The notes under the pieces are model-generated. The model did not search any database. It was given only the letters and a program-made list of their open reading frames with translations, and had not been told where the DNA came from. From Tragulus kanchil (taxonomy: Eukaryota > Chordata > Mammalia > Artiodactyla > Tragulidae), in contig JAIOJX010000024.1 of assembly GCA_022376925.1 (NCBI GenBank), forward strand, positions 166,749,608 through 166,813,607: a stretch of DNA of 64,000 nt. Reading direction: 5' to 3'. Positions 1-10,848 of this stretch are shown piece by piece (the stretch's first letter is position 1; each line of letters opens with the position of its first letter). The translations under genes were made by a program, and so were the position numbers.

Positions 1-751
1 CTAGAGAGAAAGAGAGAGAAGAAAGCTAAAGGCACAACCTTGAGAGCTTTTATATTTAAGAAGCAGACAAAAGAAGGACAAAGGGGCAAACCCACACATT
101 CAGAAGTGGAAGACGGTGATGTGACTGGGACAGGGAGCTGTGCATTGTCGTGAGATACTGAAAGAAGAAAGAGAGGGCTGTTGAATGAGGAGGAAGCAGA
201 TTTTGTGAAGCACACACGTTAGCATTAGAAGCAATACTTATGCACTAGTTTCAACCCAAGAGCAAGTCAAAAGTTACTCTGATTAGAATTAATGAGAGCA
301 AACGCCTTTTTCTCAAATTGTATTTCTTCTTGATTGTGTTGTTAGTAAGCGTCACTGAGATGCCAAAAAAGGAGCCCTACTCCCTCATGTCTAAAACCTC
401 ACAAGAGGGGCTGATCTCAGCATATGGCATCTGCATCCCATTCCTGGCAATTCCCTACACATTCTGTACGTCTCTACCTGAACGTCACTGTGTCGGGCAT
501 TCAACAGGGTAGCAGGCACCCACATCGCAAGAAATACAACTTGACTCATAGCAGACAACACAGATATGAATCTTCCTGTAGACCACTGAATGGACCACAC
601 AAAATACCTATCTGTACTAAGTAACATTACATAAGGCACAGGTTTTATAACCTGTACATTTTTGGTCAACAATAATTCCTGTGCATTAGGTGCCTTGAGG
701 TCTACAAAGTTAATACGAGGTGCTATGAGAGCTCAGCTATGAGAACTTACC

Positions 752-838
752 TACAAGTTCTCAGCCAGTACATGACAGATGAGGACGTGAATCCAGGCCC
801 ACTGACTTCAAGACTCCTGCCCCATTGCTTCATTCTAG
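752..838 (+). mobile_element. MIR fragment
   Basis: 3' part of a MIR SINE (TGACAGATGAGGACGTGAAT, then CCAGGCCCACTGACTTCAAG). Repeated at 1853-1939. Confidence 0.5.
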
Positions 839-972
839 GAAACTGAATCCTAGTTGGGAAGGCAAACTAACAGGCAAGAGCCAAGTGGTGGAGGTGTGGG
901 CAGGGGGTGAACTGGGATATTTGGATTGACATATAAATACTATTTATACTACGCATAACATGTATAACTAAT

Positions 973-1275
973 GAGAATGTGCTGTATAGCACAGGGAACT
1001 CAACATACTACTCTGTGGCAACCTAACTGGGAAGGAAATTCAAAAAAGCAGAGGTATAGGTATAAGTATGGCCAATTCATTTTGCTGTGTAGTAGAAGCT
1101 AGCAGAGGGCTTGCCTGTTGGCTCAGGTATCTGCCAGAAGGGAAAGACTACCCACTCCAGTATTCTTGCCTAGAGAATTCCATGACTCATCGCAAACAGT
1201 CTTATACAACTGAGCGACTTTCACTTTCAGAAACTAACACAACACTGTAAAGCAGCTATACTCCAATAAAAAACA
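973..1275 (+). mobile_element. L1 3' end with nested Bov-tA SINE
   Basis: Typical ruminant L1 3'UTR words: GTATAGCACAGGGAACTCAA, then AACTAACACAACACTGTAAA and TATACTCCAATAAAAA. They are split at about 1098-1230 by a Bov-tA piece (GGGCTTGCCTGTTGGCTCAG to CTGAGCGACTTTCACTTTC). Repeated at 2074-2376. Confidence 0.82.
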
Positions 1276-2073
1276 AAACAGACTTTTTTATTTTAAAACA
1301 AGCCAAGCTGTGTGGTAGGTTTCTAAGTTTAGTGCAGGGACAGATCCACATAGACTGGAGTGTTTAGAAGAAAGGGTTATGGGAATATTCCTTTCATGTG
1401 AAGTTTACGTGAGAACCCAATATGTGAAACAATGCTACACAGATGTCCTCTGGCGGGAGCTGGGTAGGTCCCAGAGGCCCCGTGCGTGCTCTGGAATGAA
1501 TTCTCCTGAGTGGCTCCTCAGATGTGCAGGTCGATTGCATCCCATTCCTGGCAATTCCTACACATTCTGTCGCTCTACCTGAACGTCACTGTGTCGGGCA
1601 TTCAACAGGGTAGCAGGCACCCACATCGCAAGAAATACAACTTGACTCATAGCAGACAACACAGATATGAATCTTCCTGTAGACCACTGAATGGACCACA
1701 CAAAATACCTATCTGTACTAAGTAACATTACATAAGGCACAGGTTTTATAACCTGTACATTTTTGGTCAACAATAATTCCTGTGCATTAGGTGCCTTGAG
1801 GTCTACAAAGTTAATACGAGGTGCTATGAGAGCTCAGCTATGAGAACTTACCTACAAGTTCTCAGCCAGTACATGACAGATGAGGACGTGAATCCAGGCC
1901 CACTGACTTCAAGACTCCTGCCCCATTGCTTCATTCTAGGAAACTGAATCCTAGTTGGGAAGGCAAACTAACAGGCAAGAGCCAAGTGGTGGAGGTGTGG
2001 GCAGGGGGTGAACTGGGATATTTGGATTGACATATAAATACTATTTATACTACGCATAACATGTATAACTAAT

Positions 2074-2376
2074 GAGAATGTGCTGTATAGCACAGGGAAC
2101 TCAACATACTACTCTGTGGCAACCTAACTGGGAAGGAAATTCAAAAAAGCAGAGGTATAGGTATAAGTATGGCCAATTCATTTTGCTGTGTAGTAGAAGC
2201 TAGCAGAGGGCTTGCCTGTTGGCTCAGGTATCTGCCAGAAGGGAAAGACTACCCACTCCAGTATTCTTGCCTAGAGAATTCCATGACTCATCGCAAACAG
2301 TCTTATACAACTGAGCGACTTTCACTTTCAGAAACTAACACAACACTGTAAAGCAGCTATACTCCAATAAAAAACA
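2074..2376 (+). mobile_element. L1 3' end with nested Bov-tA SINE, D1 copy 2
   Basis: Same element as 973-1275, offset 1101 bp, with the SINE insertion at about 2199-2331. Confidence 0.82.
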
Positions 2377-2643
2377 AAACAGACTTTTTTATTTTAAAAC
2401 AAGCCAAGCTGTGTGGTAGGTTTCTAAGTTTAGTGCAGGGACAGATCCACATAGACTGGAGTGTTTAGAAGAAAGGGTTATGGGAATATTCCTTTCATGT
2501 GAAGTTTACGTGAGAACCCAATATGTGAAACAATGCTACACAGATGTCCTCTGGCGGGAGCTGGGTAGGTCCCAGAGGCCCCGTGCGTGCTCTGGAATGA
2601 ATTCTCCTGAGTGGCTCCTCAGATGTGCTCAGGTGTCACTGAG

Positions 2644-2830
2644 CAGTTGGGAAACCACTGGGCTAAAGTGTAGTCCCGGGCCCAGCAGCTCGAGTTTTTC
2701 TGGTAACTTCTTAGAAATGTGGATTTTTCAGTCCCATCCAAGACTTACTGAATCAGAAGTTCTGAAGGTGAGGCATAGCAAACTGTATTTTGGCTTGTTC
2801 TCCAGGGAATTCTGAGAAAGTCTGAGGACC
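2644..2830. mobile_element. MER20 (hAT-Charlie) DNA transposon relic
   Basis: Matches the remembered MER20 order: AAACCACTGGGCTAAAGTGTAG, CCCAGCAGC, AACTTCTTAGAAATG, ACTTACTGAATCAGAAGTTC, near full length. It lies next to the poly(T) end of the CCT2 retrocopy. Confidence 0.7.
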
Positions 2831-2856
2831 AGACAGTCGGAAGGCCGACAACCTGC

Positions 2857-4715
2857 TTTTTTTTGTTCTAAGTGTTCACATTTTTATTTTGATGCACAGT
2901 ATGAGTGATGAACTCTTAAATCAACTGAATTTTAGAGAAAATGAGACAGCATAAATAAATTAGACCCGTGGTCGACTAGAAGGTCAGGTCAAGGTCCGAA
3001 TATAAGGATTTCACCACCACAGATAAACTTTAATTCTACATTCTTCTTTCAGGAAGTCAAAGTCTTTCCAACCCAGCTTCACTAGGCACTGGTCCAGAGC
3101 TCAACAGCATAGGGGAATGCTGAACAAGGGGGTTAACAGGGATACGTTTCCTTCGTGCCGCCTCGATACTCCCATCCACGCATAGGATCACCTCTGCTGC
3201 CTCAGCTGCACGTAAAAGAACGTGTCGCTTCACTTGGCAACTCTCTGATACGCCCAGCATGGACACATCTCCAGTGGTCCCTTCCTTCACATCCAGTCCA
3301 GCAGCTGCCGTGCCTTCGCTATGGGCAGCTCGGAGCAGTGCCACCAGCTCTGCACCATGGGAGCCCATGTTGTCAGCTGTGACGGTGGCACCGTTCCCAG
3401 GGCTTTCGCCTAAGACTCGGTTGCAACAGCATCTTTGCCGGGGGTTCTCCTGGCAATCTGGGCCACCGCACACGCCATCAGCATTTCAGAACAGCCTCCT
3501 CCATAAACAGTTCTAGAATCTTTCATCGTTTGGGCAAGAACACAAAGCACATCAAGCAAAGGTCTTTCAGCTTCATCTAAAAGCTGGTAAGTGGCACCAC
3601 GAAGAACCATGGCGCAAGCCTCACCAAGGGCTACCCCAGAAACATGAATGAGTCTGTCTTCTCCAATCACGACTTTCTCAATAAGTTTGCAACTTCCAAG
3701 CGTCACTAGTTCCGGATGGTCAAAGGTAGAGACAATTTCACCAGCTGTGAGAAGAGCAAGGTGTTTCACACCAGCAAAATCTGCATGCTCAACGGCCAGA
3801 ACACCAGCAACACCAAAGAGTTGTTCAGAATAATTACAACTTAACTGCCTACTAATAAAGGAATCTATCCCAAGCTTAAGAATACGTCCAACTTTCTCCT
3901 TCGTTTTTTCCTTTTCTGCATGTTCTATTTCAGCAACCTTTGCTGTAGAATCAACCCTTACAACCGGGAACCAAATATCTTAATTTTGTCTGTTTCCTTA
4001 CCAGTATTTGCAATAAGGATTTTAGCATTTTCAATTCGTTTTGGTTGGTTTACTCCAATTTTTTTATCCAACAGAAAGCCGGCATATAAATAAGAATGTG
4101 CCAGAGTTCCTCCTAGCTTCTTAATGACATGAATTGCCTTCAGGTTACCAGAGCCTGTTAGTCTGAGAGCAGGTTCCACAGCTAATTTAGTAAAGCAGTC
4201 TTTGTGATGAGTAAGTAGTTTTGAGCATGGTGTTCTTCCTGCAATGCTCATTAAATATTGACGGAATATTAAATCTTCGTCAGAACCACGGTCAACTGCA
4301 GAATTCAAGACAGCCTGGCTTGCCGCCTGTGTGGCTTCCCTCCAACCCGCAAAAATGGTCTGTGGATGAATCTTTTTTGCCATTAAAGATTCTGCTTCCC
4401 TTAGTAATTCTGCTGCTAGAACAGTATCAGAGGTAGTGCCATCACCAGCTTCATCATCCTGAACCCTTGACATATCAGCTAAAATTTTAGCAGCTGGGCT
4501 GTCCACACCAATGTTTTTTTAAAATAGTTGCACCATCGTTGGGTACCCTAAGAGATGCATGCCGTCCACTGCTTTAACAGAATTTTGCCCATGCCCTTGG
4601 GTCCCAAGGTGCCCTTTACCAAGTCTGCAATAGCAATGGCACCAGTAAAGAAGAGACATGAGCTCTTTCTGAGCCAGCCTTGAAGATCTGAACAGGTGCA
4701 AGGGAATGGGAGGCG
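2857..4715 (-). pseudogene. CCT2: CCT2 (TCP-1 beta) processed pseudogene, copy A
   Basis: An intronless, frame-broken copy of the beta subunit of the cytosolic chaperonin TRiC/CCT. Reading leftwards it begins near 4710 with the N-terminus ([11 protein letters not shown] in the better preserved copy) and passes [20 protein letters not shown], then [15 protein letters not shown] (the ATP-site GDGTT motif). It continues through [49 protein letters not shown] and [13 protein letters not shown] to the region [10 protein letters not shown] near 3180. Several frameshifts and stops break it, including an extended A run near 4520 and an early stop near codon 60. The left end has a reversed AATAAA (TTTATT 2883-2888) followed by a T8 run (2857-2864), that is, a poly(A) signal and the stub of a poly(A) tail, which marks it as an L1-mediated retrocopy. 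No function is expected. Confidence 0.88.
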
Positions 4716-5822
4716 CATCCGAGGGCTACCCCAGAAAAGTGAATGAGTCTGTCTTCTCCAATCACGACTTTCTCAATAAGTTTGCAACTTCCAAGCGTCA
4801 CTAGTTCCGGATGGTCAAAGGTAGAGACAATTTCACCAGCTGTGAGAAGAGCAAGGTGTTTCACACCAGCAAAATCTGCATGCTCAACGGCCAGAACACC
4901 AGCAACACCAAAGAGTTGTTCAGAATAATTACAACTTAACTGCCTACTAATAAAGGAATCTATCCCAAGCTTAAGAATACGTCCAACTTTCTCCTTCGTT
5001 TTTTCCTTTTCTGCATGTTCTATTTCAGCAACCTTTGCTGTAGAATCAACCCTTACAACCGGGAACCAAATATCTTAATTTTGTCTGTTTCCTTACCAGT
5101 ATTTGCAATAAGGATTTTAGCATTTTCAATTCGTTTTGGTTGGTTTACTCCAATTTTTTTTTTTTTATCCAACAGAAAGCCGGCATATAAATAAGAATGT
5201 GCCAGAGTTCCTCCTAGCTTCTTAATGACATGAATTGCCTTCAGGTTACCAGAGCCTGTTAGTCTGAGAGCAGGTTCCACAGCTAATTTAGTAAAGCAGT
5301 CTTTGTGATGAGTAAGTAGTTTTGAGCATGGTGTTCTTCCTGCAATGCTCATTAAATATTGACGGAATATTAAATCTTCGTCAGAACCACGGTCAACTGC
5401 AGAATTCAAGACAGCCTGGCTTGCCGCCTGTGTGGCTTCCCTCCAACCCGCAAAAATGGTCTGTGGATGAATCTTTTTTGCCATTAAAGATTCTGCTTCC
5501 CTTAGTAATTCTGCTGCTAGAACAGTATCAGAGGTAGTGCCATCACCAGCTTCATCATCCTGAACCCTTGACATATCAGCTAAAATTTTAGCAGCTGGGC
5601 TGTCCACACCAATGTTTTTTTAAAATAGTTGCACCATCGTTGGGTACCCTAAGAGATGCATGCCGTCCACTGCTTTAACAGAATTTTGCCCATGCCCTTG
5701 GGTCCCAAGGTGCCCTTTACCAAGTCTGCAATAGCAATGGCACCAGTAAAAGAAGAGACACGAGCTCTTTCTGAGCCAGCCTTGAAGATCTGAACAGGTG
5801 CAAGGGAATGGGAGGCCATGCA
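3628..5822 (+). repeat. Tandem duplication D2, period 1095-1101 bp
   Basis: Copies 3628-4718 and 4723-5822, both inside the CCT2 pseudogene. The period changes by six bases at one T homopolymer. The junction near 4719 joins the pseudogene's 5' end to its middle (GGGCTACCCCAGAAA). Confidence 0.92.
4723..5819 (-). pseudogene. CCT2: CCT2 processed pseudogene, duplicate N-terminal copy B
   Basis: A second copy of the 5' two thirds of the same retrocopy, offset by 1095-1101 bp. It starts at a reversed ATG (5819-5817) with [15 protein letters not shown] and runs to [15 protein letters not shown], where the tandem junction (about 4719-4735) cuts it off. Copy B has six more T in the homopolymer near 5154-5166, adding two Lys codons in the reversed frame. 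There are no other substantial differences. It carries the same inactivating lesions as copy A, so both derive from one insertion. A single pseudogene repeated by the local 1.1 kb duplication is the simplest reading. Confidence 0.85.
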
Positions 5823-5889
5823 TCCGAGGCGTTCAGCATCCACGGTAACCCCTCACAGCTCGCACCCGTGACCAGAGGGCCACTGGCCA

Positions 5890-6352
5890 CTGCCCTCCCC
5901 CATCTCCCGCCACTGGGCTCCTGCTCCAGGTTCCGCTACAGGACCTGCTGCTGGTTGGCAATGATGCGCCGGATGCCATTGACAAAGTTGCCCTGGTCAT
6001 GGGGGATGAGGTCGATGAAGATCGTCTTCTCCGAGGAGCACGGGAGCACGAGCCCGCGGGCCTCACACGAAGCCTCGTAGGAGAAGTGCACGCAGTCGGC
6101 AAAGCCTTTGTCCGTGACCCAGCAAAGGCTCTTCAGCGTCTCCAGGTCCTTGGTGATGTGGAGCTGCACCAGGCGGGGGTTCCGGAAGAGGGGCACCAGG
6201 GTGGTCGACTGCTGCCAGGGGATGAGCTGCATGCACAGCTTCCGAGGCCACTGCCCTGTCCTCAGGATCTCCCCTAGATGTGTGAGGGCAGCCACTGCTT
6301 ATACCGGCTGTTGGGCTCGGGCCTGGGCTCCTGCCACTCTGTGCCTCTGCCT
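5890..6352 (-). pseudogene. PTOV1: PTOV1-like processed pseudogene fragment, copy 1
   Basis: The 3' part of an intronless copy of a PTOV/MED25-family gene. Read leftwards it gives [22 protein letters not shown], then after a ~10-base deletion [56 protein letters not shown] and [20 protein letters not shown], then QQVL, a TAG in place of a Gln codon, and RNLEQE. The C-terminal wording ([14 protein letters not shown]) fits PTOV1, a two-PTOV-domain nuclear/cytoplasmic regulator, better than its relative MED25 (recalled from memory). Exon-less structure, stops and the deletion make it a pseudogene. It stops abruptly next to the 5' end of the CCT2 retrocopy with no poly(A) tail between. On its 5' side is a Bov-tA SINE. 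Confidence 0.72.
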
Positions 6353-6367
6353 TTAAAGAGCATTTGA

Positions 6368-6570
6368 AGGCTTCCCTGGTGGCTCAGTGGTAAAGAATCC
6401 GCCTGCCAATGCAGGGTTGATCCATGGATCGCAAAGATCCCCTGGAAAAGGAAATGGCAACCCACGCCAGTATTCTTTCTTAGAGGATCCCATGGACAGG
6501 AGAGTCTGGCGGGCTACAGTCCTTGGAGTCACAAAGAGTTGGACATGGCTGAAGCGACTTAGCATGCATG
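6368..6570 (+). mobile_element. Bov-tA SINE
   Basis: Full tRNA-Glu-derived ruminant SINE from GGCTTCCCTGGTGGCTCAGT to GAAGCGACTTAGCATG, 5' of the PTOV1 fragment. Repeated at 7476-7678. Confidence 0.9.
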
Positions 6571-6997
6571 CTGAGGACATTGAGGGGACTTGGGAACTGC
6601 TGCTTGGGGGTCTTTCTCTAAGACACCAGGAGACATGGGTGAACTAGGGTGAAACATCAGGCAAGTCCTGACCAAGGCTAGCAGGTGTCAATGTGCACTT
6701 GGTACCATGTCTATATCCTGAACCCATCCTGCAATGACTCAGAATGAGTCAGAAGAGAGGGCATTCTCAGTAACCTGTGGCTTTGTGTAGAAAGTTTAAG
6801 GAAAGAGGAGTCTAGAAAGCTGCATCAAAGTGACTGGTCAGGAAGGAACGAGAATTTCAGTGAAGGTTCGAGCTCTTTCTGAGCCAGCCTTGAAGATCTG
6901 AACAGGTGCAAGGGAATGGGAGGCCATGCATCCGAGGCGTTCAGCATCCACGGTAACCCCTCACAGCTCGCACCCGTGACCAGAGGGCCACTGGCCA

Positions 6998-7460
6998 CTG
7001 CCCTCCCCCATCTCCCGCCACTGGGCTCCTGCTCCAGGTTCCGCTACAGGACCTGCTGCTGGTTGGCAATGATGCGCCGGATGCCATTGACAAAGTTGCC
7101 CTGGTCATGGGGGATGAGGTCGATGAAGATCGTCTTCTCCGAGGAGCACGGGAGCACGAGCCCGCGGGCCTCACACGAAGCCTCGTAGGAGAAGTGCACG
7201 CAGTCGGCAAAGCCTTTGTCCGTGACCCAGCAAAGGCTCTTCAGCGTCTCCAGGTCCTTGGTGATGTGGAGCTGCACCAGGCGGGGGTTCCGGAAGAGGG
7301 GCACCAGGGTGGTCGACTGCTGCCAGGGGATGAGCTGCATGCACAGCTTCCGAGGCCACTGCCCTGTCCTCAGGATCTCCCCTAGATGTGTGAGGGCAGC
7401 CACTGCTTATACCGGCTGTTGGGCTCGGGCCTGGGCTCCTGCCACTCTGTGCCTCTGCCT
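6998..7460 (-). pseudogene. PTOV1: PTOV1-like processed pseudogene fragment, copy 2
   Basis: Same fragment as at 5890-6352, offset by 1108 bp, with the same deletion and the same TAG. Here the segment to the left is only the short N-terminal stub of CCT2 (about 6869-6927) before a duplication junction. It is an echo of one pseudogene. Confidence 0.72.
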
Positions 7461-7475
7461 TTAAAGAGCATTTGA

Positions 7476-7678
7476 AGGCTTCCCTGGTGGCTCAGTGGTA
7501 AAGAATCCGCCTGCCAATGCAGGGTTGATCCATGGATCGCAAAGATCCCCTGGAAAAGGAAATGGCAACCCACGCCAGTATTCTTTCTTAGAGGATCCCA
7601 TGGACAGGAGAGTCTGGCGGGCTACAGTCCTTGGAGTCACAAAGAGTTGGACATGGCTGAAGCGACTTAGCATGCATG
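7476..7678 (+). mobile_element. Bov-tA SINE, D3 copy 2
   Basis: Echo of the SINE at 6368-6570, offset 1108 bp. Confidence 0.9.
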
Positions 7679-8308
7679 CTGAGGACATTGAGGGGACTTG
7701 GGAACTGCTGCTTGGGGGTCTTTCTCTAAGACACCAGGAGACATGGGTGAACTAGGGTGAAACATCAGGCAAGTCCTGACCAAGGCTAGCAGGTGTCAAT
7801 GTGCACTTGGTACCATGTCTATATCCTGAACCCATCCTGCAATGACTCAGAATGAGTCAGAAGAGAGGGCATTCTCAGTAACCTGTGGCTTTGTGTAGAA
7901 AGTTTAAGGAAAGAGGAGTCTAGAAAGCTGCATCAAAGTGACTGGTCAGGAAGGAACGAGAATTTCAGTGAAGGTTCCAGGCTCAGGGGACATGCGGGCG
8001 TGAGAGAGGAGGGAACTAGGTGGCTTCACGAAGGGTGCGGGAGTGAGAAAGCTCCATGCTTGAGACCTCAGTGCTGAGACAATCCTGACTTAACTCAAAG
8101 TCCAGGAGATTTGGTTATAATTCATGTGTCACTGTTGAATTTACATTTCTAAATGTTCAAACTTTCATAGAAATAGTACCTATAGATAATAAACCAATAA
8201 AAGTTGTATTGTGCATTCAAAAACAGTTCAAGTTCTATCGTTTGTATACATTGGCATAATGCTGCCTTCATTCTTCCTTGAAAAGGAGTATACACAATAT
8301 ACACAAAA

Positions 8309-8545
8309 GGTGATATTATAGTTTTGATTTGCATTTCTCTAATAACAAGCGATGTTGAGCATCTTTTCATGTGATTTTTGGCCATCTGTATGTCGTCTTT
8401 GGAGAGGTGTCTGTTTAGGTCTTCTTCCCATTGGTTGGGTCGTTCGGTTTTTCGGTGTTGAGTTGTCTGAGCTGCTTGTATATTTCGGCAATTAATTCTT
8501 TGTCGGTTGTTTCGTTTGTTATTATTTTCTCCCATTCTGTCCCAC
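8309..8545 (-). mobile_element. L1 ORF2/3' fragment
   Basis: The reverse strand reads L1 ORF2 end words ([20 protein letters not shown], then [19 protein letters not shown]). Truncated and not coding. Repeated at 9387-9623. Confidence 0.88.
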
Positions 8546-8562
8546 TTCCTTTTTCATGGTGT

Positions 8563-8682
8563 GTTAGTCTGTCGGTCATGTCTGACTCTTTGTGACCCTA
8601 TGGACTGCAGCCCACCAGGCTCCCCTTTCCATGGGATTCTCCAGGCAAGAATGATAGAGTGGGTTGCCATTTCCTACTCCTT
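8563..8682 (-). mobile_element. Bov-tA SINE, truncated
   Basis: Reverse Bov-tA: GTCATGTCTGACTCTTTGTG to GATTCTCCAGGCAAGAAT. Further copies at 9641-9760 and 10730-10848 through D4 and D5. Confidence 0.85.
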
Positions 8683-9386
8683 GTTAATAAGGCCCTGACT
8701 TTTCCATAATATGGTGTAGGTGAGTTTACTCTACCAGCAGCTCCATGAATGAGCCCTAATTGGCTTAAAGCAATCAGCCTTTCTCTTCCCCCAGCCCATA
8801 AAGACAGACACATAATCCAGAAAGGGTTTTCTTGCCCAACCGGGGGTGCGGCTTTGACCAAGGCTAGCAGGTGTCAATGTGCACTTGGTACCATGTCTAT
8901 ATCCTGAACCCATCCTGCAATGACTCAGAATGAGTCAGAAGAGAGGCATTCTCAGTAACCTGTGGCTTTGTGTAGAAAGTTTAAGGAAAGAGGAGTCTAG
9001 AAAGCTGCATCAAAGTGACTGGTCAGGAAGGAACGAGAATTTCAGTGAAGGTTCCAGGCTCAGGGGACATGCGGGCGTGAGAGAGGAGGGAACTAGGTGG
9101 CTTCACGAAGGGTGCGGGAGTGAGAAAGCTCCATGCTTGAGACCTCAGTGCTGAGACAATCCTGACTTAACTCAAAGTCCAGGAGATTTGGTTATAATTC
9201 ATGTGTCACTGTTGAATTTACATTTCTAAATGTTCAAACTTTCATAGAAATAGTACCTATAGATAATAAACCAATAAAAGTTGTATTGTGCATTCAAAAA
9301 CAGTTCAAGTTCTATCGTTTGTATACATTGGCATAATGCTGCCTTCATTCTTCCTTGAAAAGGAGTATACAAAAATATACACAAAA

Positions 9387-9623
9387 GGTGATATTATAGT
9401 TTTGATTTGCATTTCTCTAATAACAAGCGATGTTGAGCATCTTTTCATGTGATTTTTGGCCATCTGTATGTCGTCTTTGGAGAGGTGTCTGTTTAGGTCT
9501 TCTTCCCATTGGTTGGGTCGTTCGGTTTTTCGGTGTTGAGTTGTCTGAGCTGCTTGTATATTTCGGCAATTAATTCTTTGTCGGTTGTTTCGTTTGTTAT
9601 TATTTTCTCCCATTCTGTCCCAC
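9387..9623 (-). mobile_element. L1 ORF2/3' fragment, D4 copy 2
   Basis: Echo of 8309-8545, offset 1078 bp. Confidence 0.88.
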
Positions 9624-9640
9624 TTCCTTTTTCATGGTGT

Positions 9641-9760
9641 GTTAGTCTGTCGGTCATGTCTGACTCTTTGTGACCCTATGGACTGCAGCCCACCAGGCTC
9701 CCCTTTCCATGGGATTCTCCAGGCAAGAATGATAGAGTGGGTTGCCATTTCCTACTCCTT
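9641..9760 (-). mobile_element. Bov-tA SINE, truncated, second copy
   Basis: Echo of 8563-8682. Confidence 0.85.
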
Positions 9761-10729
9761 GTTAATAAGGCCCTGACTTTTCCATAATATGGTGTAGGTG
9801 AGTTTACTCTACCAGCAGCTCCATGAATGAGCCCTAATTGGCTTAAAGCAATCAGCCTTTCTCTTCCCCCAGCCCATAAAGACAGACACATAATCCAGAA
9901 AGAGTTTTCTTTCTTCCTTCTGTTTTCTTTCCTTCTAAAGAGGACTTTTAAGGAAAAGTTTCTTGTACTTCTGTCTGAAGTCGACACAGGAAACAGGTAA
10001 CCCTAAGAGGTGGGCAGCCACCTTTGGACCACGAGGGAAGAGTCTACCTGAGAAAGCAGTAGGTGAAGAAGAGACACGGAGAGAGGGAAACTGGGTCCAG
10101 ATCCCAGCACTGCTCAGCCATAGTGGAAGCCTCCTATCTGGCCCCTGCCCTGGACTTTGAGTTTTAAATCCCCATGTCTGCTCAAGCCAGTTTGAGTCGT
10201 CTTCTCTTCGCAACTGAAAATCTGTGGATGCACAAGGCTACAGTGAGCCTCAGAGTCAGAGAGGAGAAAGTGCGCATCTGTGCCCATCAAGCCCTCTAGG
10301 GAAAGAGCGGCTGTCTAAGGACAAGACAAGAGAAGTCCAGGAGGCTACGATAAAGCCAGTGGGCACGGAGGGACTGACCGCACTGGGCTGGAAAAGGAGT
10401 GCTGGCTCCGCGTCAGAAGAGAAGACGAGGTGGACACCTGGATGGTTTTCACCTCAGCTCCTCCTTCAGCACTACAGCCAAGTCCTCCAGCGCCCCCCAC
10501 CCCTGGGAAATGATGCAACCAGTCGTTAGACAGAAGCTGGCTGCGCCACGGGAAAGGGCTAGGGCTGCTGCAGCAGGTGCAGGGATAAAAAGAGGAGGAT
10601 TACCAAAAAAGAAAAAAATGGGGAAGGAAAGGTTGTGATAGGGAAAGGGGGAGAAAATTGCTCAAGAAAGAAGAGAATACGGATAGCAAACCCAAGAAGA
10701 GAAAGGTAAAATGTTCCTTTTTCATGGTG

Positions 10730-10848
10730 TGTTAGTCTGTCGGTCATGTCTGACTCTTTGTGACCCTATGGACTGCAGACGACCAGGCTCCCTTTCCATG
10801 GGATTCTCCAGGCAAGAATGATAGAGTGGGTTGCCATTTCCTACTCCT
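10730..10848 (-). mobile_element. Bov-tA SINE, truncated, third copy
   Basis: Third echo. It has CAGACGACC for CAGCCCACC and one base lost in a C run, the kind of error seen near the other junctions. Confidence 0.85.

Larger units (their letters stand above)
432..2627 (+). repeat. Tandem duplication D1, period ~1101 bp
   Basis: Copies 432-1528 and 1536-2627. Anchors are GCATCCCATTCCTGGC at 432 and again near 1536. The right end of copy 2 runs on into MER20, while copy 1 ends in a short scar (AGGTCGATT). Small indels cluster at the start of the copies. Confidence 0.9.
5761..7977 (+). repeat. Tandem duplication D3, period 1108 bp
   Basis: Copies 5761-6868 and 6869-7977. The anchor CGAGCTCTTTCTGAGCC starts each. 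Contains the PTOV1 fragment and a Bov-tA SINE. Its first ~60 bases are also the end of D2, so that stub occurs three times (4660s, 5761, 6869). Confidence 0.92.
7777..9900 (+). repeat. Tandem duplication D4, period 1078 bp
   Basis: Copies 7777-8854 and 8855-9900. The last ~30 bases of copy 1 (8824-8854) are scrambled, and the partner sequence in copy 2 continues cleanly. Contains an L1 fragment and a Bov-tA. The 7780 block also occurs at 6672 through D3. Confidence 0.92.

Noticed and set aside
3057..5819. CCT2 as a functional intronless gene
   Set aside because: Several frameshifts and stops, many changed conserved residues, and a poly(A) stub mark a processed pseudogene.
5890..7460. MED25 rather than PTOV1 as the parent of the retrocopy
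   Set aside because: The two share the PTOV domain, but the IANQQQVL and RNLEQE ending and the [10 protein letters not shown] words fit PTOV1 as I recall it. A protein search would settle it.
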